Part shown: positions 38,206 to 50,754 of the stretch, in pieces | Layout: every line of letters begins with the position of its first letter | Position numbering within the stretch: position 1 is the first letter of the stretch | DNA from: Cokeromyces recurvatus | Lineage: Eukaryota; Mucoromycota; Mucoromycetes; Mucorales; Mucoraceae | Direction: 5' to 3' | DNA: 64,000 nucleotides | NCBI RefSeq assembly: GCF_025118155.1 | Contig: NW_026251394.1 | Coordinates: 846,001 to 910,000, forward strand | The notes under the pieces: model-generated | The model's input: the letters and a program-made list of their open reading frames with translations, nothing else | What the model was told of the DNA's origin: nothing | Database searches by the model: none | Translations under genes and position numbers: made by a program

Positions 38206-38789
38206 ATGTCTTTTTTATGCGGTAAAACTAATAATCAAAAGAATAAAATAATGAGTAAAAAGTTAGTTGTTTGTGGGGATGGCGCATGTGGGAAGACTTC
38301 ATTATTAAATGTTTTTACAAGGGATTATTTTCCCGAGGTATATTATCCATACACTAACACAACAACATACATGCTTATAAATAAAGAAATAAATAAATAA
38401 ACAAATAAGCAAACAAACAAACAAATAATTATATAATTATATCCTATGTTACCTTTTGATAGATTTACGAGCCAACTGTATTTGAAAATTATGTTCAAGA
38501 AATAACAGTAAATGATCAACAAAAAATTGAACTTTCATTATGGGATACAGCAGGACAAGAAGAATTTGACAGAATTCGACTTTTATCTTATGAAAATACG
38601 CATGTCTTTATGTTATGTTTCTCTGTAGAAAATAGAGACTCATTCCATAATATACCTGATAAATGGTTAGAAGAAGTAACTGAACACAGTCCTCATGCTA
38701 AACTTGTTTTAGTCGCTTTAAAATGTGATTTAAGACAAGAAAAACCAGATACTATTTTATATCAAGAGGTACTATTATTTATGTACCTA

Positions 38790-38820
<31 letters not shown>

Positions 38821-39081
38821 AAGCCCTATTTAATAATAATTCATCGTCATCCTATTTAGGGGCTTGAAATGGCTAAATCAATCAATGCGATTCGATACCT
38901 AGAATGTTCAGCTAAACATAAACGTGGGGTAAAAGAATGTTTTCAAGAAACTGCAAAAGTAGCACTCTCAGGTAAAAATAATAACATCATCTATTTCTAA
39001 CCATTTGAAATCTAATAATTTACAAATTTAGTTAAACTAAAATCATCACATGATTCTGGATCAAATTGTATTATACTTTAA
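38206..39081 (+). CDS. RHO3: Rho3-type small GTPase
   Basis: Four exons (38206-38337, 38463-38768, 38860-38971, 39032-39081) join to 199 residues. Rho GTPases of this type control exocyst-linked secretion and polarised growth at the plasma membrane. G1 is GDGACGKTS, the switch I region is [10 protein letters not shown]3 is [11 protein letters not shown], the NKxD position reads LKCD and G5 is CSAK. The stretches [26 protein letters not shown] and [12 protein letters not shown] point to Rho3 rather than Rho1, Cdc42 or Rac. The C-terminus CIIL is a CAAX box ending in Leu, so geranylgeranylation is expected. The N-terminus has an extension ([14 protein letters not shown]) before the GTPase core, with a Cys that could be acylated as in yeast Rho3 (inference). 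Confidence 0.93.
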
Positions 39082-39124
39082 TTTTTTTTTCCCTGAATTA
39101 TAATAAATTATTTAAATATATATA

Positions 39125-41519
39125 TTAAGGCGATTTAGTATGATGGCTAGAAGTAGTAGTAACTGTATCTAATATGGCAGGCGCAGCCATTGCTTGAGGC
39201 GTATTTAAGAATGCAACAGAGGGATATGTATTACTTATCGATGGTTTTGGGGAATGGGTCATTCTATTTGATATATTCATAATGGAGGAAGATGTAGAGA
39301 AAGAAGGTGAAGGTGGTGGAGGTGGTGACTGATTTAACAATGGAGTAGGCTGTAAAGTTAAATGATTATGATCTCTTCGAACAATAGAATGTTCTTCATG
39401 GCTATTGCGTCCTCCTCCATTACAGTAGGAAGAAATAGATAATACAGATATTGATGTTGGACTAGATGTTACTGATGTAGTAAGAATAGCTTGGATAAAA
39501 TAATGTATATTTGGTAATGTATGCCTTAAATCCATTACAATTAAACCATAAGCATTCATTAACTAATATATACATTATGTAAGTTAAATAGGATACAAAG
39601 AGAATTACTTACTTGCTCTATATTTTTATTTAATAAAAATACTCCAAACTCAAACCTATATCGATCTACTCCTCTTGAATACAACGGAAAACTTAAATAA
39701 TACATGTAAGTCATCTTCTCTCTTTTCTTTTTTTTTATTAGACTTACTCTCTAGATCCATTAATTAGTGATACCATGTCTTTGATAGTTGATCTTGAACC
39801 CATTGGAATTGTAGGATATCTTAACGGAATTTCAAGGTAATAAGCCAACATAGAAACCAAATGTGCAGTAAATCCCAAAGCAGTAGCAATTAAGTCTTCA
39901 TTTTGCCCGTCATAAACTGAATTAGGCAAATAAATACCTCGAATATAAAACTGTTGCAAATCATCATAGGACTTTTTTTTTTTATTTCATCAAAAAAAAC
40001 AACAAAAAAAAAAAAAAAAACTTCACTAAACAAAAATACTTGCTTATTTTCTTACTTACTTGTTCTATGGGGTATATGGAAAATAAATCGGCAATCAACT
40101 CTTTCTTTCTTCTGTTTAACGTACGAAATATATTTTGCCTCATTTTAATATTCTTTTCTAATACAATTTCATTATCTTGTAAATCTTCTTTCCCAGAAAT
40201 ACATCGATTCAATGAACTTGTTATCTCCATCTTTCGTCTTTCTATTTCCCTTTTCGTTTGCTTTATTTTTTCTATTTTAGCCTTCAATTGTTTCTTTTTT
40301 TGAATAATTTCATATTCTCTTTCCATTAAATTTGCTTTATATTGATTTAATTCTCGTCTTAATCGAAACCCTTTATCCTCTTCTTCAAGTATCTCTTGTA
40401 TATTTTGTCTGATCTCATTTACAGACGTTTTCGTATCAAATATGCAATCCATAAATGTATTCATTCTAATAAAAAAAAAAAGAAGGTTAAATTATGTATG
40501 ACTTTTTATCTACTATAAATGGTACGTTACTTCATAATGTTATTATAGGTATATGATCGTTTATTCTAATAGTAACCAGAAAACAAGTCAGTCAGTCAGT
40601 CAGACAGATACTAACAAAATATAAACGCAAGTCTCATTTACCTTTTGTATCGAGTTAATTGTATCTATACTTGCATCATCCTTTTGTAACTGACTCAAAT
40701 CAAATAAACTTGATCTTTTATTTTGATTCAGCATGCTGTTTTTTATCTCTGCTGAAGTATAAATTCCATCATCCATCTCGAATACCAAAGTGTTTTCAGG
40801 AAAGGAATAATTTAATTCTACATACTAATTCAATAACGGATAAGTAAGCAATAAGACAAGGAATGTTATATATATATATATAAAATACCGATTTGCTTAT
40901 CCAAACTAATGCATTTAAATCTACTTGCCACTGAATTAACAATTGAAATTGCTCATCTTCTTTATCTTGATATCCTAGCACTGGCTCAGTATGTTGTCCT
41001 GCAGACTCAAATACAGCATGTCTTGCCCAAACTCGAATAACTAATAAACTTGATGCAGCATCATACCAATTCATCCAATCAAATGGAGTAGGTAAGGATC
41101 GAAAAGTTGGATTGACAGTATTGGGTATCATTTCACTTTTATAAAAGCTAGATGCTAAAAGCTCATTATGTAACGTAAAATAGGTGTCAACTAATCCTCC
41201 TGAACTATACACAATCGAGTCCTCAGTATTAGTTTGATAAGCTCGTTTTAAGACTGAAGAATCTTCTACAGTAGTTGCAACAGATGACGTGCTACCTGAT
41301 CTCTTCAAATTATTTAAGGGTGGCCAAAGTACTTTGTTAGAACTGACTGCATCTGTTGATGGTGAATCGTTATTTTTAGTTTTCCATACAATGTTCCGAC
41401 CTGCAATAGATTTTATATGTCGAATTCTTTTCTATATAAATGTCAATTTGATCTTATAAATAAAGTTAGATAGACTTACTTACCTGCCTTGATTCAAACA
41501 AAGCTTTATTTTCAACCAT
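39125..41519 (-). CDS. VPS38: UVRAG/Vps38-like subunit of PI3-kinase complex II
   Basis: Eight exons (41519-41484, 41431-40889, 40824-40642, 40565-40531, 40465-40060, 39971-39748, 39691-39613, 39562-39125) join to 647 residues. The N-terminal part holds a C2-like domain (VDTYFTLHNELLASSFYKSE, LLVIRVWARHAVFES). The middle is a coiled coil (EREYEIIQKKKQLKAKIEKI) ending in ADLFSIYPIEQ. The C-terminal domain has IRGIYLP, ALGFTAHLVSMLAYYLEIP, YPTIPMGSRSTI and FEFGVFLLNKNIEQL, all strongly UVRAG-like. UVRAG/Vps38 joins Vps34, Vps15 and Beclin/Atg6 to make PI3P on endosomes for vacuolar sorting. The tail is Ser/Pro-rich and probably disordered. It is a convergent neighbour of RHO3, only 43 bp away. 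Confidence 0.88.
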
Positions 41520-41752
41520 TTTTTGTGTGTATGTGTTTCTTTATTTAATTAATAGTAGAAGTAAATAATTATAAAATAATAATTTAATTATAAACACATG
41601 TACATTTATAATACAAGTAAAATAATAATAATAATAACAATAATAATAATAATAAAAGATGATTGATATGAACACGCGCCATTTTTTTTTTTTTTTTTAT
41701 ATTTGTGTATATATAGAAAAAAAAAAAAAAAAGGCATGAAAACGTCACAACT

Positions 41753-44410
41753 TTATTCTCTAATTAATGGTTGCTGCCATGCAGTATTACCTTGATTACT
41801 TTGACTCCATTCATTCCACTCGGTCCAGTCCATAGAAGTGGGTATACCGAAAAATGGATTATTTGGATTATTTTTAAAAAGTCCTTCATTATTAAGTAAA
41901 GAACTCATATTAGATCCTATATTAGTATTATTGTAGGGAGCTGACGTTAATGGCGGAGCTGAAGATGGTATACCCTGAGGTTCTTGTTGTTGTTGAATAG
42001 ATAGATTTTGATAATTAGTGTTATATAATGTTGGCATAGGTGGTAGTATTTCCATTTTGGAAAATGGGGAACTATTATCTTGTGCAGTATAGTCTAATGG
42101 ATTGGGCTCTCCAATCGTATTATTAAATCCAAATTGCTTTAGACTAAAAGCCTCCGACATGAACGTTGGGGATGGCGTTGAAGATTGTGATACTTTAATA
42201 AAACATATTAGTGAATTATACAATACCCAATTTTATTATATAGCTTACATAATCCATCCATATTTGGTGGAGCAATAGCTTCTGCAAGTGATTGCTTAAA
42301 CTGTCGCATCAAGTAATGCTGTTCTTGAGGCGACTGCGATGAGATAGGCGCTGTCCTTCCTGGAGAAGGAGAGATAACCGTATGTTGCGGTGATATCTTT
42401 TGGGAAGGAGGACGCATATTATTTCGAATTGTATTACCTCTACCTACATCTGAAAGACGAGATGGAATGATTGTTGGACTAATATCGTTATTGCTGTTTT
42501 CAAATTCAGAAGAGGTAGTAGTTACATCAATTCCTTTATTGTTCATAATCGTCTTTAACAATCGATATAATCTTTGTGCTGTATTTGACATGGATCTAAG
42601 TTTATAAATCAAGGCAATTCCTTTTGATAAATCCGCTTTTGCAGATGTAGATATTCTTGTATCCGGATTCTTTGTATTATACATATGAATCAAGCAATAT
42701 TGTAAAACAGGATATAAGCTGAAAGAATAAGGAAACATTAAAAAATCTCGAATTGTCATTTGTGATGCTATTCGTATTCCTCTTGTAGCTGCGCTTGTAC
42801 TAATTTTAAAGGATGAATAAGATGGGTTTCCTTTTTTGCCTCCATTCCCTACTTGTTCAATAAATGGTCTATGCAATAAAATCAGCAAACTAAAATAACA
42901 TAATAGAACAGAAGCTAATAATAAAAATAAGTTAAAAATTTTTTTTTGTTTTTCTTGCACCTATTATTTTATTACCAGTAACAGGAGCTAAATAGCCTTT
43001 GTTTTCATCAAAATCATCAAAATTTGCTTTTTGTAATGCTTCAGGGAAACCAAACCGCCATTCCGTTAATTCATGATCCAACTGAGTTACAATAGCGTCA
43101 CTGCATTGTTCCAAACCCACTTTTTTAGCTTTAGGAGTATATAGACCCTGAAGAATTTTACCCAAGATCTCAGACAGTTTAACTAGCTCAATAAACAGTT
43201 GATATATGCCAACTTTTCCATCCAATTGTTCCCTATTTGTAGGATAAGACATGGCGGAAGGGAATCTAGGTGATAAAGTAGATCCTATGCTTGTTCCTGT
43301 TGAAGATTTATTAAATATAACTTCTTCCTCTTCTTCTTCTTCTTCTTCATCATCATCAGGCTCATCCAACACTTCTTTCCAAGTAGCATATGCATCGGGA
43401 TATCCTACATCATTATCTTCATCTCGAATACTGATAGGTCTACCCAAAGAAGCTGAATGAAATCGGTCAGCTACATACAAAGACCACCAAATTCTTTTTC
43501 TTGTTTGCTTTTCGCTTTCTGGTATATCCCATTCCTCACAATCACGATTGAGACCTAATCCTTGAGCTAATCGAATAGCCAATCCACCCAATAACCAACA
43601 TGCGGATGATTTTGAGTCTAAATTACTACTATGATTATGAATAAGAATAATAGCTTGTACCTTTGATATAGTAGGTGTTACAGCTGAAGTTGTGATAATT
43701 GTTTCTGCTTGTTCAAAAAATTGATCTGACCAGCCCAAGGGTATGTCCCAGAACGTATCAGGTGGAGGAGGGGTGGGCTTTGACTTTTTAATTAAAGCTT
43801 CACATTCTACAAATCTTGCTGCTGCACCAAACATAGCATTCAATAAGTCAGATGGTGGATATGTATCTGCTTGATCTCTATACTGTTTTAAAAAACTGGT
43901 TTTATTCACGACAGGTAAAACTGGATGAATATTTGCAAAATAGCTACAAAAAAAAATTAGTTTATGCAAGCTTATTTTAATACACGCCCACACACACACA
44001 CACACACACATTTTTAATAAACGATCGCTTGTATGCCTATCTACACCAGTAACGGAATAAATCCAATTATGAATTGATTTAATATGAGGCAATAATTGTG
44101 ACTGTGGTATATTTGTCTGCCCCTCCTCTTCTTCTTCATCTTTCAGATCCTCTACTAGTACAATTTGTTTACCAAATTTACGGATATGATGTCCTTTCCA
44201 TTTTGTATTTTTATCATCTAAATGTATTTTATTTGAAAAGAATTGAAAACTTGATAAATCACCAAGATATTGCACTCTGTCTGATGAAGCGCCTTGAGGT
44301 CTTTTATTTCCATTTCCTAATAAATGGATTGAATTATTATTCTTTGATGGATTTAAAAAGTTTGTTATTGAAGGAGATGATGGAGTCGTATTTGAGCCCT
44401 GCTGCTGATT

Positions 44411-44446
<36 letters not shown>

Positions 44447-44910
44447 TTGTTGCAAGGCTTCTTCTATTCTTCTGATTCTTTTTTCTAAAGCATCAATGTA
44501 ACTATATTATTTATAATAATATTAAATTAATTATGAATTGGACTAGTTAGCATATATAGTCATTTTACCCTTTTGGTGGTCCACGTTTCTTTGCCCTATA
44601 TATAGATGTTAATCATTATATTAATAAAGTAAGATCACTTTACCCATCATTAAATTGGCAAGTGATTCCATATGACACACAGTTAGTACAGGCTTGACCA
44701 GGTGTAAAATGACATTTTACTTTTTTCCTTCTACAATAATCACTTGAGAGAGAGAGAGAGAAAAAGAACAAGTCAAAAAAAAAAAAATACATGTTGATCA
44801 GTTAATCTGATTTACCATGCACGAGTGATTCTATAACGTTTTCTTTCTGACATTGATTCATTTTCGGATACATTATCAGTAATCTTTATTTCGATCGCAT
44901 TATTACTCAT
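41753..44910 (-). CDS. Zn2Cys6 fungal transcription factor
   Basis: Seven exons (44910-44816, 44742-44644, 44595-44569, 44501-44010, 43943-42976, 42914-42249, 42192-41753) join to 928 residues. Near the N-terminus a binuclear zinc cluster follows CX2CX6CX7CX2CX6C (ACDYCRRKKVKC then ACTNC...TC), followed by KKRGPPKGYI and a coiled dimerisation helix with a poly-Gln run. The centre is a fungal-type middle homology region (FANIHPVLPVVNKTSFL, CWLLGGLAIRLAQGLGLNRD, RIWWSLYVADRFHSASLGRP). An acidic Glu run and a disordered Pro/Ser/Gln-rich C-terminus with Trp/acidic end (SMDWTEWNEWSQ) look like an activation domain. The fourth intron begins inside a GT dinucleotide repeat. Targets are unknown; the layout is Gal4/Xlr1-like. 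Confidence 0.92.
43986..44009 (-). repeat. GT microsatellite at a splice donor
   Basis: The intron between exons 4 and 5 of the Zn2Cys6 gene starts with about ten GT units on the minus strand. Only the first GT gives the frame that continues to YFANIHPV, so the donor choice matters. Confidence 0.8.
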
Positions 44911-45227
44911 TATAACTTTTAATCGGCTGTAAAAATAAAAACAAAACAAAAAAATAACATTGTAGTATTTATTCAAGGCTAAATGTTATTGCCGAATTTC
45001 AGTGTGACAAATAGGAAAATAGAATGCGCTTTTTTTTTTTTTTTTTTTTTTTTAATTTTTTTTAATTGAACAGCAGGTGAAATCATTTTATAGTGATATA
45101 TTATTTATTTATATACAAGAATAGTAATAATATAGTGTATGTGCATTTGTTTTTTTTTAGGGACATAATATTTATATAAATATGTATACAAATATATATA
45201 CAATAGTTAAAATAATATAATAAGGGT
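44911..45227. other. Intergenic, A/T-rich
   Basis: Promoter side of the Zn2Cys6 gene and 3' side of the DUF2235 gene, with a T run of about 24 nt near 45030. No gene is seen. Confidence 0.6.
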
Positions 45228-46632
45228 CTATTGTTCTATCTTCAGTTCAATTTGTTGATGTTGATCTTCATCAAGTTCTTTTTGAAGTTCTAGGTTATGA
45301 AAGAAATTATCCAAAGTCTTTGATGGGTACATATTTAATTCAGTTTGTTCCAAATAAGATGAAAAATCGCCATTCAAGTAAATCTGGCTTAATTGGTATC
45401 TACCTGTCAATTCGTCCTTTGGAATCTCTCTGTCCGTTCGAGGCATAATACTGTAGATTTTCCCCTTTTTATAACTATCATGGAACTGAAATTTATATTT
45501 GCTTTTATCACATGTGTCTATTTTATTTATAAACTTTAAGCCGACCTCTTGAGCCTTTTGCATCATCCAGTTCAAGGTATGGCATGAAAGTATGTTGTTG
45601 TATCGACCATCGTCTTGTCCTCCTATATCGCCATGAACACCAGGAAACCAAATCTGTTCTAGCGTTTGCTGTTCAGTTGGGGAGAGCATGAGAGTTGGAC
45701 TAAACCAAGCCCGCTGTTCATGGATAGACATAGCATGATATGCATGCTTTACAATAGGTGCTAAATTTATATCATGAAACCCATTTATACCATGAAATAA
45801 GCCGTAGACTATTTTTATAATAGTGGATATATAAATATATATGTATATAAATAAATGAATATGATTATCATTATCATTATTGTATATGTAATATACTTTA
45901 CAAATTGGACCACCTAAATACCAAGGCATTTTAGGCATACCAAGAGCTCCAACAGTATCAAAGCATCCTAAGAAATGAATACTAGGTGTTCTACACCCAT
46001 TTTCTTCACGAAAATGAGTAGAAATTATACTAGTAGGTAAACCCAATCCACGTCTATGTCGATAAATTCTATAAGCTCTTTTTGATTTTGATGTCTTTGT
46101 TGGAGGTAATAATCCTACATTATACATCATTCCTGCCAAACTTCTTACAGCATAGGCTAAATGTAAAAAGATGAGTTAATGCTATTCCTTTTCGCTATCT
46201 ATCTATTTTTATAATGTACATACCTCCTCGACTAAAGCCTAATAGCCAAATCTCATCTCTTTCATCTCTATAGTTTCGACATATAAACTTGTACGCACTA
46301 ATAATTTGTTTACTGATACCATATCCAAACATACCCCCTAATAGTGGGTGTTTGCCTGCTCCTAAACCAAGGTAATAATTTGTTGTATATTCCCAATCAT
46401 TATTAGATCTATCGATATTCATATAAAACTTGTATACATTGGTTTTATCTGCATATATATATAAATAAGTAAAAGAGTTAAAATAGGATATATCAAAAGC
46501 AAATGTTTATTATTATATATTACCATGAGGTGTTTCCCAAGTGCCGTCTAGACATACAATGATTCGACGTGGTTTATATTCTGTGGGTAGATATTCAGTT
46601 GTAGTTGTAACTGTGTATTTTTTAAAGAACAT
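45228..46632 (-). CDS. DUF2235 alpha/beta hydrolase (Tle1-like fold)
   Basis: Four exons (46632-46524, 46448-46224, 46156-45902, 45808-45228) join to 389 residues. The N-terminal IIVCLDGTWETPHG and KTNVYKF are the typical DUF2235 start. WLLGFSRGG supplies the nucleophile-elbow Ser, FLGCFDTVGALG follows, and WFPGVHGDIGG and YNNILSCHTLNWMM match the family C-terminal half. DUF2235 proteins share a fold with bacterial type VI lipase effectors of the Tle1 class; in fungi they are widespread and of unknown substrate. No signal peptide is visible, so it is probably cytosolic. The start chosen is the first ATG of exon 1 (MFFKKYTVTTTTEYLPTEYK). Confidence 0.9.
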
Positions 46633-47161
46633 TTTTTTTTCTATCTATTTATCTTTAAAGAAATTGAATAATGAAAGTATCTCTTTTGTTGATTACCTTT
46701 CTATACACTTATATTTATATATATATTTTGAAAAAAAAAAAAAAAAAAAAAGCTCATATTATATCATTATGGAAATGTATGAAGCTATATTGCATAGACT
46801 TATAAACTTACAACCACGAGTTTTTTTTTTTCCACTTTTCATTATGGACAGGTCATTGGTATTAAGAACAATAGGTGATTAAAATGACTCTATCTTTGAA
46901 CATATAGAAATAATTGATTCTATGTATATACCATACTTACTATAGCAAACATTTAAACTTTAATTTGTTTATATAGTAAATAATGACTATGATGTGGAAG
47001 ACATACTTACTTATTATCTTGTGATAGTGTCTATATCATGTGTATTGCATGCTATTCTATATCTTCTACAAAACATCATAAGAGTCACTGCGGCGGACAG
47101 ATCATCCATTTTTTAATAAAAAAAGGGCGGGATTTTGATAATATGTTATAAGCATATTCTG
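46633..47161. other. Intergenic upstream of DUF2235 gene
   Basis: It contains an A run near 46731-46751 and no supportable gene. Confidence 0.5.
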
Positions 47162-47367
47162 GAGTCAAATGCTCAATTTGAAATGTACAAACGTTATAAG
47201 AGTACTTTGGATGATATCATTGTACTATTTCATAATCAAAATATTCTTACTTTGATGTAAGATAAACCCGGCTTGTCAATTTTTTTTTTCTTTTTATTAA
47301 ATACACGTGCATTAAAAAAAGTTCAATGAGGTAACCAGAGCAAATTTTGGAGAAAATTTATTTTCTG

Positions 47368-47416
<49 letters not shown>

Positions 47417-47621
47417 GGGGGATGGAGGTAATAGTGCCTTAATTTGGTATGAAGTATCTCAATTATTCTTTGAAGCAAGAATACATCATAAAATAAATCA
47501 ACTTGCAAAAAAACCTTTTCCAAGTAGAATGATTAAACAATTCACTTGCTCTATCCATGTCTTTTTTTTTTTTTTTTTTCATTAACTCTTTTTATGAATT
47601 ATTTTTAATATTTATTTCTTA
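47162..47621 (+). pseudogene. Coding-like relic fragments, unknown family
   Basis: A frame is open from about 47162 to the stop at 47258-47260 (QFEMYKRYKSTLDDIIVLFH). After a T run of about 42 nt ending in AG, a second frame is open from 47418 to about 47621 (SALIWYEVSQLFFEARIHHK, then FPSRMIKQF). Composition and the splice-like border suggest former exons. There is no start codon context, no homologue I recognise and a stop at the first fragment's end, so I treat it as a relic. It could also be part of an unannotated gene. Confidence 0.3.
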
Positions 47622-49438
47622 ACTGGCATCCTTTTTTTTTTCTATCAATATAAATAGGATATTGTAGTAAACGTTTATAACGTAATATATTGCTTCATTA
47701 GATAGGACGTAAATAAAGCAGTGTAATCCCGATGATTCTTTATGAAGATCACACCATCTTTTTTTTTTTTTTCTGTTCCTAGAATCAGATATGAAAAATA
47801 ATATTTTTTCTTTTGGTCATTGTTATAAATAGTTAAGTTTGTATCCTTGGGATACTTTTAGACGGAATTTTTACCCAAATCCTGAATTATTCTAGACTTT
47901 TTTTAATTTGGGTAATATGACTTGTTCTAAATTCGAGATAATTACATAATATCATGATCTTTGATACAATTAAAATTAAATTTTAGTATAAAGTTATAGA
48001 AGCTGGTTTGCCCTAATTAGTTCAAGAAGAAAAAAAAAAGGCCTTTGTAGACAAAAAGATAAAAACAAAAGTTAGGAGTAGATACAGATATATGTAATCG
48101 GGATAAGAACATGTAAAAAAGATCAGAAATGATTTTATTGAGATGACCAAGAGAGGAGGAGAAGGAACAAAAGAGTGAGTCTGATAGTCCATTTCATGAA
48201 AGATGGAGCATATGGATGGCCAACGAATAAGGTAGCTACGCTCTTGGTTCGTCATTGGTAATTCGTCGTATAGGACCCAATTATCAAGGTGTCACGACAA
48301 GCTAAAAGATATTTAGAGTAATAATGATCTGACCATCTTTCAATTAACTTAACTTGAAGGAATAAAAGATCAAGTAGAGTGAAAGGAGCGTCTTTAGTGG
48401 GTGACTAGAGGAATACATCTTTTTTTATTTTCCCTAAAGAGGAATCTTGGACAAATGAAATTATCGTGAATTCATTTTTATTTTTATTTTTTTTCCCCTT
48501 CCTCCCTCTCCCCGGAGAATTGAAAGTACGGCAGCAACCTGGTGTAAGCAAAGTATCCTCTGAAAGGTATAGAGAGAGCCAAAGAGAGATTGAGCATGTA
48601 GTCTATTTATTTACAAGTTCATGCATATATGAAAGACACTTTAATGAGATATAGTATCGCTTTGACTAAAAAAAAAAGGGAGGGGTCGAATAGTCACCAA
48701 AATATGTGACAGATACATGTAGTTTGACAAATTTTTCGAATGACTTTATGGTTTCTGAATTGAAATGACTGGCTATTATTAAGCCGTATTCTAACTGTGG
48801 TAAGGCATAATTTATTAATATCGATGGTAGTCAATCTTACTCATAATGGGGAAAAAAAAAAAAGTTTGTTAACATTGCTTTTAAACTAAAGTGTTGGGGA
48901 CCTAGGATGTACATTATTTCCAGAAAATAGTAGGAGACATTTTAAGAAATAAGTAACTTGAAACAAAGAATCGAACAATAACATTTATAAGTTTAATGAA
49001 GTGTATTTAATGCATAAGAGTTTGTATCAGATGCACGAAATAATTTGCACACATTTTCCTTTGGGTAAACTTTAGTGTCACAATTTGAAAAAGATACATC
49101 ATTAAAAAGGAGAGAGTGCTTTATTGAGTTACAAGAGGTGGATTACTTCTTTCCCCCCCCCTTTGAAGCGGCCTATTGATTCAAAGTACTATAATTAACG
49201 AGTGTACCATTAAAACAGACACTAACATTATAATTTGATATCTTTTCTTTCCTAATCACATTCGATGTAAGTAATACTGCATATCTATTTTATTAGTTAT
49301 TGTTTCTTGTACTAAAGAATTCGTTTTTTTTTTTTAATAGTTGTCTCCTGTCGAACCAATTTCGTCTCCTTTGTCTGCCCGTAATTAATATTAACCTTTG
49401 TCTTTTTATTAGGGCTCTTTTTTTTTTGATTTTTGTAC

Positions 49439-49478
<40 letters not shown>

Positions 49479-49670
49479 CAAAAAGTGTGTAATACGTAGT
49501 AGGTACAATTTATTATTGCAGCAACAGCAGCAACAGCTACTTTTTTTTTTTCTTTTTTTTTTTTTTAATCCTTTATTAGTTCAATTAATAATAACCAGAT
49601 ATACAATATTATATATTATATTACCCTTTTTCTTTTTCTTTTTCTCCTTTTAAATATACAACGTATATTT
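47622..49670. other. Long gene-poor region
   Basis: No gene is supported. A plus frame at about 48466-48654 (RQQPGVSKVSSERYRESQRE) and a minus frame at 48022-48255 are short and without partners. A C run sits near 49154, and a T run of about 39 nt lies at 49440-49478, upstream of the Rab gene. The stretch may contain old transposon remains but I found no terminal repeats. Confidence 0.4.
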
Positions 49671-50754
49671 ATGAATACTTTGGAAGCAAAAGTTGTAATA
49701 TTAGGAAGTACAGGTTGGGATATATCATGTATTTACTATCATTATATATATACATATATGCAAATGTATATGTATATATTCTTGAAGGTACATTCTGCTA
49801 TTTTTTTTTTTTTTTTGTTATCGTCTGTATTTATTTATCTAATATACACATCTATAGTCATTTATTGATTCATTTTATAGGTGTCGGTAAAACATCAGTA
49901 GCTCTTCGATTTGTAAAGAATGCGTTTTCATCAAATGGTACCTCAACTATTGGAGCATCTTTTATGACAAAGAAATTGTAAGATAAACACTAAAGCATTT
50001 CACTGTTTGTTAAATGTTATACGTAGAACTATAGATGATTGTAGCGTCAGATTACAAATTTGGGATACTGCAGGACAAGGTAGTAGGCTCCCATCTATGT
50101 TTTCTGTTATTGAATACATAACCTTCCATTTATAATTAGAACGTTTTAGAGCAATGGCGCCAATGTATTATCGAGGTGCATCTGCAGCTATTTTAGTATA
50201 TGACATTACATCTGAAGAAAGCTTTACTGAATTAATATCTTGGATGGAAGGTGATACATTTCAAGAATGATTAAAATGCACATGTGTTACTTATAAATAT
50301 AGTAATAGAACTGGAAAAAAATATGACAGATGATCTAGTTATTCATATTGTTGGTAATAAGACAGATCTAGAATCACAACGTAAAGTATCCTTTTCAAAG
50401 GTATCTAACTATTGTGATCAATCAACAAGATTTGTGAATGGTCTACATGAAGTATCTGCAAAGAATGGTTATGGTAATTAGTTCAATTGTTAAACATGCT
50501 AAAATTGATTTCTTTTTCTTTTTTTTTTTTCTAAAAAAAAAAAACAAAAAAAAACATATATACAAATATGTGTATACAAATACAAATATAAACATATATG
50601 TGTGTATGTATTTAAAGGGATCGATGATATATTTTATGAGATTACACAAACATTGGTGACAAAATTATATGGACAAGATTTGTATAAAACGATTACGTCT
50701 GACATTTATAATAGAGAAGAATATAATACTTCTGGAAAAGCTGGTTGTTGTTAA
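49671..50754 (+). CDS. Rab GTPase (Rab5/Rab22-like)
   Basis: Six exons (49671-49713, 49881-49977, 50027-50079, 50140-50250, 50309-50473, 50618-50754) join to 201 residues. The G1 motif GSTGVGKTS is split by the first intron. The effector region is [14 protein letters not shown]3 is [21 protein letters not shown]4 is GNKTDLE and G5 is [17 protein letters not shown] and the [14 protein letters not shown] block resemble Rab5/22/31 proteins, which act on endosomes. The C-terminus ends GCC, a double-Cys geranylgeranylation signal. Two donors are unusual: GTTGGG for intron 1 and GTGATA for intron 4; both are required to keep the frame. Confidence 0.88.

Noticed and set aside
43251..43460. Poly-Ser plus-strand frame
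   Set aside because: It is antisense to the Glu-rich segment of the Zn2Cys6 factor.
43985..44010. CA repeat as part of a CRISPR-like or satellite array
   Set aside because: It is a simple dinucleotide repeat at an intron edge; no spaced repeats exist in the window.
46541..46882. 113-codon plus-strand frame over the DUF2235 start
   Set aside because: It is antisense to DUF2235 exon 1 and runs into an A tract.
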